Part shown: in pieces, positions 34,681-44,730 of the stretch
Numbering within the stretch: the stretch's first letter is position 1
How the letters are laid out: the number at the start of each line of letters is the position of its first letter
Assembly: GCA_944548615.1 (NCBI GenBank)
Contig: OX155980.1
Span: 2,041,884-2,105,883, forward strand
Direction of reading: 5' to 3'
DNA length: 64,000 nucleotides
Origin: Micropterix aruncella
Taxonomy: Eukaryota; Arthropoda; Insecta; Lepidoptera; Micropterigidae
Position numbers and translations under genes: made by a program
Notes under the pieces: generated by a model
Seen by the model: only the letters and a program-made list of their open reading frames with translations
Databases searched by the model: none
What the model was told of the DNA's origin: nothing

Positions 34681-34864
34681 ACTGTATTTTTGTAACTCGC
34701 GAACTGACGAAGGTGATCAATTTTCAAATATTTCTATATCTAACAAATGTGTTGTTTACACAAATTAAATTAAAATTTAAAGTAGAAAAAAAATATGTAT
34801 TTATTTATTTATTTATTTATTAATTTACAATAATTTTATAATTATTTTATATACACACCATTAA

Positions 34865-34965
34865 CATACTATGGTTGAGCTGGGAGAGATTGAGCACATC
34901 CTATGGTGAAAATATCTATCCGCATTCCTAACTAGGTCAGAGACCCGTATCTAGGGATGCTGCTT
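34865..34965 (+). repeat. Family G dispersed repeat, diverged
   Basis: CGCATTCCTAACTAGGTCAGAGACCCGTATCTAGGGATGCTG matches the 3' half of family G. Confidence 0.55.
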
Positions 34966-36179
34966 TTTGTTTAAAGGTATCGACATTGATTTTATAAAAT
35001 CAATGGTATCGATGAGCTGACTCTTTTGATGCCATGAACTTACGTTGCATTGCATAATACATAAGAATATATACATATATACATACACATACATACACAC
35101 ACACATAAATATATATACATACCTACACCTATATATACATAAGCAAATAATACACGAGATTTGATATTAGTTAGTAATATTTAATTTAATAAAACAACTT
35201 AAATTATTAGCGAGAGCAATTGAGACTCAGCATACATTGGACCCCTTTCAAGCAGGTACTTCAGGTTCTTCTTGGTTTGCATTCTTATAACTCTCATTTA
35301 AATTATAATAAAATGCAATTAAGGACTAAAATAAAGTAAACTTTACATTATATTCAATAAATGTAAGTGGAAGATAAGTAATAATATATACAAATATATG
35401 AATAAAGACTACATTCTAATATATATGTATAAGAAAATAATATGTAATATTGCACAATTTTACAAATATATTTTTCTTAATATAGTTCACCCTACAGTAT
35501 TAATTAGATCTTTCGTTTTTGAACGCCCAATATCTAGAAGCCAGTTTTTTACTTTACCTTTAAAAGTTACATTTGTTATCCGTTCGCGAACATGAATGGT
35601 TCTTTTTTGGACCATAGTAAATAGCTGACTTTGCAAAATTACATGATCAGCCAGTCACAAAATAAACCGGCTCCTCGGAATGAATAGTTAGATGGCGCGG
35701 CGTGGTAAAGTCTTCACGAAGTCAGATTAGACGCGCTTTTCCAAATCTGAACATTACTAATTACATTACATGACGTTCGTATCTAATGGAAAATTTACCA
35801 CTCTTGAACGTGTCACAATAAGTCAATAAATCTGTTGGACACGGTCGCCTGTCAAAACCTTGACAGATCGATTAGGCATTTGCAGTCAATTCATATGAAG
35901 GATTTGTCAATATATTCAGTCTGAACTCGCTCTAATGACGTCACGGTGACGTCATGCTAAACAAACAGAAGTCTTGGAAAATAATGTGATTGAGGAGAAG
36001 CCATTTAAAACCATAAACATAATATACGTACTAGCAATATCCGGTCATTCCGTTTCCCAGCTGGTGCCCATTCTCAAGTCAATTTCATTACCACCCATTA
36101 TAATCATTTCTACCACTATTAAACAGCTGGCAAAAATAAAAAATAAACAATAAGAAGATGATTGTAGGCCACCCTTTCT
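34966..36179. other. No gene recognised
   Basis: ATACATACACA-type simple repeats near 35070-35150, and the double CRE at 35936. Confidence 0.6.
35936..35954. promoter_or_regulatory. Two perfect CRE palindromes (TGACGTCA) 3 bp apart
   Basis: TGACGTCA-CGG-TGACGTCA, two copies of the CREB/ATF consensus palindrome. No transcription unit is recognised nearby, so a role is unproven. Confidence 0.4.
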
Positions 36180-36262
36180 TTGATCTTGCCGAACCCGAGG
36201 CTCATGACTTTTCAAACATTGTACCCATTTAAATGATAGTTTTATATTTTTTTACTATTTAT
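36180..36262 (+). repeat. Family L dispersed repeat
   Basis: GATCTTGCCGAACCCGAGGCTCATGACTTTTCAAACATTGTACCC...AAATGATAG is matched at 47738-47800 (CTGACCGAATTCGAGGGCCATGACTTTGCAAATATTGTACC). Confidence 0.55.
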
Positions 36263-36714
36263 ATGATCTGATTTTAATAGTTATGATAATCAATACCTAA
36301 TTATTTTATTATTAAAATAATTACTCTATGTAATTAGCATAGAGTAATTAAAATTAACGTTAATTATAATTACCTGTTTTTTTTTGTTATTTTAGTGAAT
36401 TATAATATTGAACCCAATATATATTTACCCAAATTCCAAAAAAGCAGGAGGTTATCAATTCGGCTGTACTTTTTTTTTAATGTTTGTTACCTCAAAACTC
36501 GGAAAATTCCGATCCGATTTGGAAAATTCTTTTTTATTTGAAAGGATATACAGGTACATACATATTCGCCCCGTTTATATCTTAATCCTGTTCTGATAAT
36601 GGAATCCATAAGGAATTGAGGGAACTCCTTAAATATTATCATATTAAGTTAAAAATTTACATGTTGGTTAAATTCCGATGACAATGCAATTTTTTATGGT
36701 AAGAATGACCTGAT

Positions 36715-37320
36715 TCTACACCCTGGGTTGGCTCCCGATGAGGGGACTCCTTAACTGTCAACAGTACACACGAAATTTTGTATACTCATACAGTTATGAT
36801 GGCCCGTTCTAAGTTTTACCATGACATGGCTTCCGACAAGGGGACTCCTCAACAGCAACAGCACACACACTACATTTTGTATATGCATTCAATTACGGCA
36901 TTCCGTTCTATATAAAATCGAAGACTATCGCGGTTGTTTGACATTATAAATAGGACAGAAAACGAATTTACCGCGTGAAATTTGTAGGACCCGACGTTTC
37001 GGTGACGTTGCAGCCGCCGTTGTCTAGGGTAGGGTAGACAGTCTACCCTAGACAACGGCGGCTGCAACGTCACCGAAACGTCGGGTCCTACAAATTTCAC
37101 GCGGTAAATTCGTTTTCTGTCCTATTTATAATTCCGTTCTATGTTTCAACAAGACAGGAATGCGGCACCCAGGGTCGGCTTACAACGAGGGAACTCCTCA
37201 ACGGTCAACAGCACAGACACAACATTTTTTATAAGCATTCAATTATGACAGCCCGTTCTAAGTATCACCATGGCGTGGCTGCTGCTGCACTCATAAAAAA
37301 ATCGGTTGTGTCACCCCAAG
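36715..37320 (-). repeat. Family E repeats, reverse orientation, split by family F
   Basis: Units with GGCTCCCGATGAGGGGACTCC, CCGACAAGGGGACTCCTCAACAG and CTTACAACGAGGGAACTCCTCAACGG lie either side of the insertion at 36912-37130. The array ends near AAAATCGGTTGTGTCACC, a phrase also found at 24963. Confidence 0.78.
36912..37130. mobile_element. Family F palindromic insertion with 12-bp target duplication
   Basis: The 219-bp insert is flanked by ATTCCGTTCTAT at 36900-36911 and 37131-37142. It consists of a unique left piece (36912-36943) and a near-perfect inverted repeat, with arms of about 90 bp and a 5-nt bulge near the centre at 37040. Each arm contains CCGAAACGTCGGG and GCGGTAAATTCG. The insert splits a family E repeat. 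The shape recalls inverted PLE termini. Confidence 0.88.
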
Positions 37321-37378
37321 ACTTTCCTGACTAGTATCCGGGGAGGTGCGAAAAAACAGCGACATTTTTTACTCTAGT

Positions 37379-37690
37379 ACCCCAAATTTGTATGGCAGGT
37401 ACCCCAAACGTTGGTCGTAAGTACCCCAAAAACTAATAGGTTCTTCCGATGGTTAACAGAAGCTTCTATGCCAAATTTTAACTTAGACAGATTAAGCGTC
37501 TGGGCGCTATCGCGGAAACAATTTTTTCGCCGGGAACCCCAAATTTGTATGGGAGGTACCACAACCGTAGGGCGTAGGGACTCCAAAAACTAATGGGTTC
37601 CTCCGACGGTTAACAGAAGCTTATATACCAAATTTCAGCTCAATCCGATTAAGCGTCTGGGCGCTATCGTGGAAGAATACATACATACAG
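37379..37690 (+). repeat. LINE 3'-UTR-like tandem pair (157 bp)
   Basis: ACCCCAAATTTGTATGGCAGGTACC at 37379 recurs at 37536. Each unit has a GTTAACAGAAGCTT...CCAAATTT...GATTAAGCGTCTGGGCGCTATCG tail. Confidence 0.8.
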
Positions 37691-37733
37691 ACATACAGAC
37701 ATACAGACATACAGACATACATACAGACAGAGA
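37676..37733. repeat. (CATACAGA)n microsatellite
   Basis: Octamer repeats CATACAGA directly after the UTR-like segment, a usual place for LINE tail repeats. Confidence 0.9.
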
Positions 37734-38287
37734 TCGGTCTGGAAATAGTCTCAATCGTCTCAGGGAGTCTCAAAATATATATTCCCATCTTCATCTCAAA
37801 AATTTTTTTTAGCGCGATCACAATACTTTCCTTTCCGATAGGTCGTCAGGAAAGTAAAAATGGAGTCGGATTTTATTTTTTTGGTAAAATGTTTACTATT
37901 AAAAAAAGGGTATCGTCTGGCAGTATTCAACAGCTAACCTTTCATATAATATCGATGAGCGCATAACGGAGTTACAACATGCAAAAATACTAAAAGATCA
38001 AATATAAGAAAAATCGGTTCGGTCAGCCGTCTCACCCAGCGCGCCAATACCCTCACCCCAAAAGTGAATGTGTTCGATTAAAATCGCTAATGTAATTTTA
38101 AGTTTTTGTACTATTCTAATAATATATTCGTAGTAATTAGGAAAACAAATATTTGTATCGTTTGTATATTAGATATTCCAAACAAAATTTTACAATGTGG
38201 CTTCTGCCCAACATGACATCTGTGTAGCGAATCTCAAGTCTTTATGTCCAATATTTCGAGAATAAAGTATGACTAGCACGCCATCTG

Positions 38288-38620
38288 GCGGACCGATTTC
38301 AACCACAGTCTTACAACTTTTGCCATGACCAATTGTTCATTTGTCATGGTTGCACATAAAATTTCATCTCAATCAGATCATGGGTTTGGGTGGTATCTTG
38401 GAGGAATACACACACACAGCCACACAGCCAGATAGAGAGAAATATGACTAGTGAGTAGTGCGCCCCTTGGTGGACCGATTTTAACTATTACGTTATAGCT
38501 CTTGCCATGATGAAATGATGCCTGCATGCCAAATTTCAGTTCAATCGGATTAAGCGTTTGGGCGCTCTTGTGGAGTAATACACATAGCCACACAAACAGA
38601 CACACCGAAGTGCTTTCACA
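38288..38620 (+). repeat. LINE 3'-UTR-like tandem pair (182 bp)
   Basis: GCGGACCGATTTCAACCACAGTC (38288) and GGTGGACCGATTTTAACTATTACG (38470) begin two units, each ending with a CAATCGGATTAAGCG-like block and AATACACA...CACACA. Confidence 0.75.
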
Positions 38621-38699
38621 AAATTTTCTCTCTGCCGGTAAAGTAAAGTACTTATTTATGACCAGGAGGACAAAGTTTGAAATAAAGAGGCTAAGGAAC

Positions 38700-39020
38700 A
38701 AGTAAATATATTAAAAAGAATAAAAAATACAGAAAGTGAACTATTGTATTTATTATTATTTATATTACGGGTTTTAATGAAGTATTTGTGGTTTATATAT
38801 GTATCCATATAGATAGATGTATATTTCCGGAATGTACTCAATCAGACCTTTTATTTTACACTAAACACGATATACCATATTTATGTTAACTTATTGACAT
38901 TTGGACGTGCAGAAAAGTATTTTTTGACATTTGCACAGTTTAGGTACCCTATGACAAGCGGGATGACATAACGATTCTAGCAATACACTTCTAAATCGGT
39001 TCAAGCGAACCTAATGGATA
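38700..39020 (+). repeat. Family K dispersed repeat, second copy
   Basis: TACAGAAAGTGAACTATTG...TTTTATTTTACACTAAACACGATATA...GTTTAGGTACCCTATGACAAG...CTTCTAAATCGGTTCAAGCG follow the same order as at 31.1 kb. The 3' end is missing. Confidence 0.75.
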
Positions 39021-39851
39021 CCTACCTTTATGAAAACATTCTGAAAACGCTCGAGTTTATCTAGCAGTTATTTAATCTGATCAAGGTAAGCCACATCCGA
39101 ATAATCATAGCATAGTATTGGCAAAAGAAGTGATTACGCAAGAATTATTTTGATATCCACAGGGAAAAGTACCTACCTGAAGCATCTATAGAGTAGAACC
39201 TAGCGAATATGTAAATATTAAACCTATATAAGTTGTGGTTTCCAGGGGAGATGTTTATTGATGGTACGGCCTAGATATTTAACATTATATGAGTATCATA
39301 TAGAGTGTCATGTACATATTCATCCCCTAATTTCATATTTGCCGAAAGACCCTGTATAATTACCTAAATACAAACATAGTTTCCTAGAAAATAAAATATG
39401 CTAAAATCCCGCTACAATCTAAATGAATTAAATTTTCAAATTACGATGACGTGAAGCGTTGGCGTGCTAAGTAAAGCGAAGCTGGGCAAAGTGAACTTAC
39501 TTGGAAAATCAAATATCTTCAAGGCACATTATATTAGATTAAGCAAGATGAAATGTATTGCTTACTTCACGTCGCATTTAATTATATAAGTTAATTACCT
39601 CGTAAGGATTGGAATCTACTGAAATATACTGGCAGAGAAGGTTCCTGATTGACAACATAGTGTAAGTGTATACGTGATCAATACACTGTTTTATTAGTAG
39701 CCAGAAAAGTCAAAGTGAAAACGTTTTCTTCTCTGGCTACGGAGTCATCCTTATTAGTTCTATTAAATAATGCAAGTTATGAAATCTATAATATTATATA
39801 TTTTTTAAATTCTTAATATAATTACAGTTAACCTCATACAAAAAAAAAAAT
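39021..39851. other. No gene recognised
   Basis: AT-rich sequence without a clear shared repeat. Confidence 0.6.
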
Positions 39852-40121
39852 AAGTGTGGCACTCGGGGACTGCCGCGGTAAAGCTATTGCATAGCATTTT
39901 TAACAACTTATGCAATTATAATTATTTATTTATTTTATTTTTTCTGATATCAGATAACTGCGCTCTATCGGAAAACGTTGAAATTATTCCGTATCATTTG
40001 CGGCTGCGGAAGCAAATGATTCGGAATAATAATTTAAACGTCTTCCGATAGAGCGCCGCGCACGAATTTTTTATTCGATAAAGCAAAAAAACGGATTATT
40101 CGAAAAAAAATCGTAGATAAA
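39852..40121 (-). mobile_element. Family A element, truncated, reverse orientation
   Basis: It starts GTGTGGCACTCGGGGACTGCCGCGG and passes through the complete central palindrome (about 39959-40060). It stops after TCGTAGATAAAAATA, where the next A copy begins. Short ORFs of the type MWHSGTAAVKLLHS arise from this end in several copies and are not genes. Confidence 0.88.
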
Positions 40122-40123
40122 AA

Positions 40124-40703
40124 TACGTGTTGCACTCGGGGACTGCCGCGGTAAAGCTATTGCATAGCATTTTTAACAACTTATGCAATTATAATTATTT
40201 ATTTATTTTATTTATTTTATTTTTCTGATACAACTTATGCAATAAAAAATATATTTTTTTTCTGATATCAGATAACGGCGCTCTATCGGAATAACTTAAA
40301 CGTCTTCCAATAGAGCGCCGCGCACGAATTTTTTATTCGATAAAGCAAAAAAAACGGATTATTCGAAAAAATCGTAGATAAAAAGAGAGATAATTAAATT
40401 ATCTTTAAAATGGTGCAGGTTTCATAATAATACGCCAGTTAGTATTTGCGTAGTAGTCGTTTTTGTGTTCGGTTAGACCTAATTTCACAAATTAAGTACA
40501 CTATGTAATATAAACAAAATCTAAAATATTCAAACCTAAGAATATTAGGAAAATGTTCTTGTTTAACATATATTTTTGTCGATTCGTAAACAGTACTCGT
40601 TTAGACGTAATTATCAGTTTAAAATCATTAATTTTCGTTAAGAAATTTCTTCATTCGGTCGCCGCGCTGGCCTAGGCCCGCGATAAAAGCTATGCAATAG
40701 CTT
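40124..40703 (-). mobile_element. Family A element, near full length, reverse orientation
   Basis: It runs from CGTGTTGCACTCGGGGACTGCC to GCGATAAAAGCTATGCAATAGCTT. The central palindrome is partly deleted: the middle of the left arm is replaced by a short AT-rich duplication near 40230-40262. It abuts the truncated copy on its left in the same orientation. Confidence 0.88.
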
Positions 40704-40785
40704 AATAAATAATTATAATTGCATAAGTTGTTAAAAATGCTATGCAATAGCTTTACCGTGGCAGTCCCCGAGTGCCACAAGTATT
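40704..40785 (+). mobile_element. Family A right-end fragment
   Basis: TTATAATTGCATAAGTTGTTAAAAATGCTATG...CAGTCCCCGAGTGCCAC is the right end of A in forward orientation. It is joined directly to the inverted copy before it, so the two face each other. Confidence 0.8.
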
Positions 40786-40813
40786 TTTTTTTAATTACTG
40801 ATTGTGGTAATAG

Positions 40814-41457
40814 TCTTATAGGCATTTCATCTTGACCCATGTGTTCAGGGTCGGTCACACTCACGGGTCAACACCGATCCGACGGCCTCCCCGCATGGGG
40901 TGCGAATCCTGGGTAGGACACTGGGTCAACCAGTCTCCCCTGGGAATCAAACCTCTGGCGCCCCTGGACGGTCTGCACACCGTGCGGCGCAAGCCAATCG
41001 ATTGTGCTCTCCGACTAACAGTCGGGGGAGTCTGGGAACTGTATTGTTTCCTATAGAGCGGGGGTGGTTGCGTACCTTATGGCGACTGCTCTTGAATTGA
41101 CCATTGGCCATCCGATCCCGGGTAAGAGGCGGGCAAAGGACGCCTGGGTCCGCGATAGATTCGGTGCACTCCGTTTCACTGCTTCATAAGGGAGAGGACC
41201 GCGCAAGCGACCTCGAACTCGGAACCAATCGAGAGACCGGAGAAATCTGGTCACAATTGGAAGTGAGGGCGCGAGTATCTCGAGCCCGCCGGGTTTATTC
41301 CTGGCTAACTCGCGGTAAGGCGTTGGACTCTCACGGGCTGTGACGTAGCTGGACGTAGGATTGTACTGTCCAAAGTCTTCTACGTTCACTGCAGAGCGAC
41401 AGAACGACTAATCGTTAAAACGTCCTGTGGTGACGGGCTCGCCCGTTGTAGTCGACA
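40814..41457 (+). mobile_element. Family D GC-rich repeat
   Basis: About 640 bp, from GACCCATGTGTTCAGGGTCGGTCACACTCACGGG to GACGGGCTCGCCCGTTGTAGTCGACA. It is flanked by an 11-bp direct repeat, TGTGGTAATAG (40803-40813 and 41466-41476), a candidate target duplication. Many short ORFs in both strands recur in every D copy with stops at shifting places, so they are not conserved proteins. Confidence 0.8.
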
Positions 41458-41486
41458 CCGCAAGATGTGGTAATAGACTTAGGGAG

Positions 41487-41710
41487 TTAACGGGCCCTTG
41501 CTGAGTTGGCCACGAAGACCCATTCTGTTCAGGGTTGGTCACACTCACGGGTCAACACCCATCCGACGGCCTCCACGCATGAAGTGCGTGCCTGGGTAGG
41601 ACTCTGGCCTTGGTCAGTTTCCCCTGGGAATCAAACTTCTGGCGCTCCTGGACAGTCTGCGCACCGTGCGGCGTAAGCCAATCGACTGTGCACTCTGACT
41701 AACAACTTGG
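41487..41710 (+). mobile_element. Family D left-end fragment
   Basis: GGGCCCTTGCTGAGTTGGCCACGAAGACCC...CGACTGTGCACTCTGACTAAC matches the left third of D. It breaks off where an inverted D copy starts. Confidence 0.8.
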
Positions 41711-41712
41711 GT

Positions 41713-42159
41713 TGTCGACTACAGCGGGCGAGCCCGTCACCACAGGAAGTTTTATCGATTAGTCGTTCTATCTCCCTGCAGTGAGCGTAGAAGACTTGGG
41801 ACAAAACAGTCCACCATCTAGCTACGCCACAACCCGTAAGAGACCAACGCCTTACCGCGAGATAGCCAGTAATGTTACCTGGCGGGCGACACTCGCGCCC
41901 TTACTACCAATTGTGACCAGATTTCTCCGGTCTCTCGATTGGTTCCGAGTTCGAGGTCGCTTGCGCGGTCCTCTCCCTTACGAAGCGGTGAAACGGTGTA
42001 TACCGAATCTATCGCGGACAACGGCGTCCTTTGCCCGGCTCTTCACCCAGGATCGGATGGCCGATGGTCATTTCAAGAGCAGTCGCCGTAAGGTCTGCAA
42101 CCACCCCCGCTCTATAGGAAACAGTACAGCTTCCAGACTCCACCGACTGTTATATGATT
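41713..42159 (-). mobile_element. Family D, inverted right part
   Basis: It begins TGTCGACTACAGCGGGCGAGCCCGTCAC and ends near CTTCCAGACTCCACCGACTG. Together with the fragment on its left it could be one D copy rearranged by an internal inversion. Confidence 0.8.
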
Positions 42160-42818
42160 GGGAGCTAATGGGCCCTTGCTGAGTTGGCCACGAAGACCCA
42201 TTCTGTTTCAGGGTCGGTCACACTCACGGGTCAACACCCATCCGATGGCCTCAACGCATGGGGTGCGAGCCTGGGTAGGACACTGGGTCAACCAGTCTCC
42301 CCTGGGAACAATCCTCTGGCGCTCCTGGACGGTCTGCGCACCGAGCGGCGCAAGCCAATCGATTGTGCTCTCCGACTAACAATCGGGGGAGTCTGGGAAC
42401 TGTATTGTTTCCTATATAGCGGGGGTGGTTGTCTACCTTACGGCGACTGCTCTTGAAATGACTATTGGCCATCTGATCCCGGTTCAGAGTCGGGCAAAGG
42501 ACGCCTTGGTCCGCGATAGATTCGGTATACTCCGTTTCATCGCTTCGTAAGGGAGAGGACCGCGCAAGCGACCTCGAACTCGGAACCAATCGAGAGACCG
42601 GAGAAATCTGGACACAATTGGTAGTTAGGGCGCGAGTGCCGCCCGCCAGGTAACATACCTGGCTACTCGCGGTAAGGCGTTGGTCTCTAACGGGTTGTGG
42701 CGTAGCTAGACTTCGGATTTGTTATGTCCTAAGTCTTCTACGCTCACTGCACTCACTCGATAGAGCGATGAATCGTTAAAACGTCCTGCGGTGACGGGTT
42801 CGCCCGTTTTGGTTGACA
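42160..42818 (+). mobile_element. Family D repeat, near full length
   Basis: It runs from GGGAGCTAATGGGCCCTTGCTGAGTTGG to GACGGGTTCGCCCGTTTTGGTTGACA and is collinear with 40814-41457. Confidence 0.83.
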
Positions 42819-42835
42819 TCTCAATATGTTATATT

Positions 42836-42880
42836 ATCTTACGTTGTAAGGTGCCGGGTTCGATTCCCGGGTGAATCACC
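42836..42880 (+). other. tRNA T-arm-like sequence
   Basis: CCGGGTTCGATTCCCGG is a perfect T-arm (pol III box B) hairpin followed by GTGAATCACCA, like a tRNA 3' end. Upstream CTTACGTTGTAAG resembles a damaged anticodon arm. No D arm or 5' acceptor strand is recognisable, so this is at most a tRNA-derived fragment. Confidence 0.35.
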
Positions 42881-43070
42881 ATTTTCCGTTGGGATCTAAT
42901 TAACGGAATCGCATTTTCAATTCTGTCGATCGATTGCAATAACAAGATACACACTTACACACATGTTACACGTTTACACACATATAAACACGCCATAGTA
43001 GGGTTGCTTGTAAAAAATTGTCATATGTGAAATAAAGGGTAGAAACAAACCTTCCAGACCCGCCCATTGT

Positions 43071-43665
43071 GAAAAATACGTGTGGCACTCGGGGACTGCC
43101 GCGGTAAAGCTATTGCATAGCATTTTTAACAACTTATGCAATTATAATTATTTATTTATTTTATTTTTTCTGATATCAGATAACTGCGCTCTATCCGAAA
43201 ACGTTGAAATTATTCCGAATCATTTGCGGCTGCGGTAGCAAATGATTCTCAATAATTTAAACGTCTTCCGATAGAGCGCCGCGCACAAATTTTTTATTCG
43301 ATAAAGCAATAAAAAGGAATTATTCGAAAAATTTCGTAGATAAAAAGAAAGATAATAAAATTATCTTTAAAATGGTGCAGGTTTCATAATAATACGCCAG
43401 ATAGTATTTGCGTAGTAGTCGTTTTTGTGTTCGGTTAGACCTAATTTCACAAATTAATTACACTATGTAATATAAACAAAATCTAAAATATTCAAAGCTA
43501 AGAATATTAGGAAAATGTTCTTGTTTAACATATATTTTTTTCGAATCGTAAGCAGTACTCGTTTAGACGTAATTATCAGTTTAAAATCATTAATTTTCGT
43601 TAAGAAATTTCTTTATTCGGTCGCCGCGCTGGCCTAGGCCCGCGATAAAAGCTATGCAATAGCTT
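43071..43665 (-). mobile_element. Family A element, full length, reverse orientation
   Basis: It runs from AAAAATACGTGTGGCACTCGGGG to GATAAAAGCTATGCAATAGCTT with the central palindrome at about 43186-43285. A 16-bp sequence AATAAAGGGTAGAAAC occurs immediately right of it (43666-43681) and again 24 bp left of it (43031-43046), which may mark the target duplication of the inserted unit. Confidence 0.88.
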
Positions 43666-43681
43666 AATAAAGGGTAGAAAC

Positions 43682-43770
43682 CAACATGGCTGCTGCAGCC
43701 AGGGTTGGCTCGGGACAGAATATTTTAATAAAAGCTTGTTTTTAAAAATGTGTTTTGCTATTAACATCTT
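43682..43770 (-). repeat. Family E end fragment
   Basis: CATGGCTGCTGCAGCCAGGGTTGGCTCGGGACAGAATATTTTAATA...GCTTGTTTTT matches the end of the array at 32.6 kb. Confidence 0.6.
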
Positions 43771-44117
43771 GATATTACTCAGAATACACGCTTGTTTGTT
43801 TGCTAATGGGGTTTTATAATGCGGAGTGGGATGAGAGGCGAGGCGCGGCCGAGGGAGTATGGTCGGGGCACCGACAGAAGTCCGACCATAACACTAAATG
43901 CTCTGTTAATATCTCGCTAAATGAGACGACCCTCGTAAAATAAAAATCCAAACGTGTAGGTCACTAAAGATGAGATCGTAAATGACGGATATTTAATGCG
44001 TTGGCAGACTGTCAGCGGTCATTATCCCTATCTGGATTCGAGTTTCGCTGGAAGATTTGCAAACTCCGATTTCTTTCTGCTGCAAGATATCTCACGTACT
44101 GTTAATAATTTATTATA

Positions 44118-44250
44118 CAGTGGAACCTCGTATAACGAGCACCTCTCATAATGAGTAATTCGCAGTTATTCCTCAACAAGTAATTCTCACCTCTCATAAC
44201 GAGTATTGGAAAAATTGTTTCGCTTAACTAGTGTTTCGCTTAACGAGTAT
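44118..44250 (+). mobile_element. pogo/Tigger-like MITE remnant
   Basis: CAGTGGAACCTCGTATAACGAG preceded by TA resembles the terminal repeat of pogo-type Tc1/mariner elements. CCTCTCATAACGAGTA and CGCTTAACGAGTAT motifs follow in tandem. No opposite terminus was found. Confidence 0.45.
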
Positions 44251-44308
44251 AAATCTGGATCGAATTATGATCTTTATGGTATTACCCGGCGTTGCTCGTG
44301 TTATATCC

Positions 44309-44510
44309 GTGCTCAAATACCTATGTATACCGATTTTCATGGCGATCGGTTGAGCGGTATAGAAGTTGATGTGCTGCAGCGCAATTTGGTGGCGAGTTAC
44401 AATAAAGATAATAGCGCGAAAATATTATACGTGCTCAAATGTCTATGCATACTAATTTTATGGCGATCGGTTGGACGTTATAGAAGTTAATGTGTTGCTG
44501 CGATCAAATT
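44309..44510 (+). repeat. Degenerate tandem repeat (~122 bp)
   Basis: GTGCTCAAATACCTATGTATACCGATTTTCATGGCGATCGG recurs at 44431 as GTGCTCAAATGTCTATGCATACTAATTTTATGGCGATCGG. The phrase resembles insect LINE 3'-UTR sequence. Confidence 0.6.
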
Positions 44511-44539
44511 AGACAGCATTTCAGTCTATGCTGGGCAAC

Positions 44540-44640
44540 GGGCGGTTGCACAGCTAAAACACCTGGCGTTTTAAAAAGCGTTTAAAACACCAGGTGCTGG
44601 AAACTTCATACGGTAAAATCTGTTCTTAATTATTATGTAA
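44540..44640 (+). mobile_element. Possible family F relative with a 16-bp hairpin
   Basis: The hairpin CACCTGGCGTTTTAAA/TTTAAAACACCAGGTG (44560-44596, one mismatch, 5-nt loop) is followed by CTGGAAACTTCATACGGTAAAATCTGTTC. The tail matches the F motif ACGCGGTAAAATCCGTTC, and GGAAAC sits where CCGAAACG does in F. Confidence 0.4.
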
Positions 44641-44696
44641 TAGATACTAATTAGTCGTGCCATAAAATGGTCGAATTATCTATATTACTATCTTAT

Positions 44697-44730
44697 AAAA
44701 TTGATAGTAATCTATATTACTATCAATTTT
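44697..44730. repeat. 14-bp-arm hairpin
   Basis: AAAATTGATAGTAA / TTACTATCAATTTT, with a TCTATA loop. Confidence 0.8.

Noticed and set aside
39854..40051. MWHSGTAAVKLLHSIF-type small ORFs (also 40628-40864, 58886-59074)
   Set aside because: They arise from the end of family A in several copies with no conserved stop; they are not a gene family.
41281..41457. tRNA-like reading of the family D 3' module (box A-like CTCGCGGTAAGGCGTTGG, box B-like GGGCTCGCCC)
   Set aside because: The boxes are more than 100 bp apart and no cloverleaf forms.
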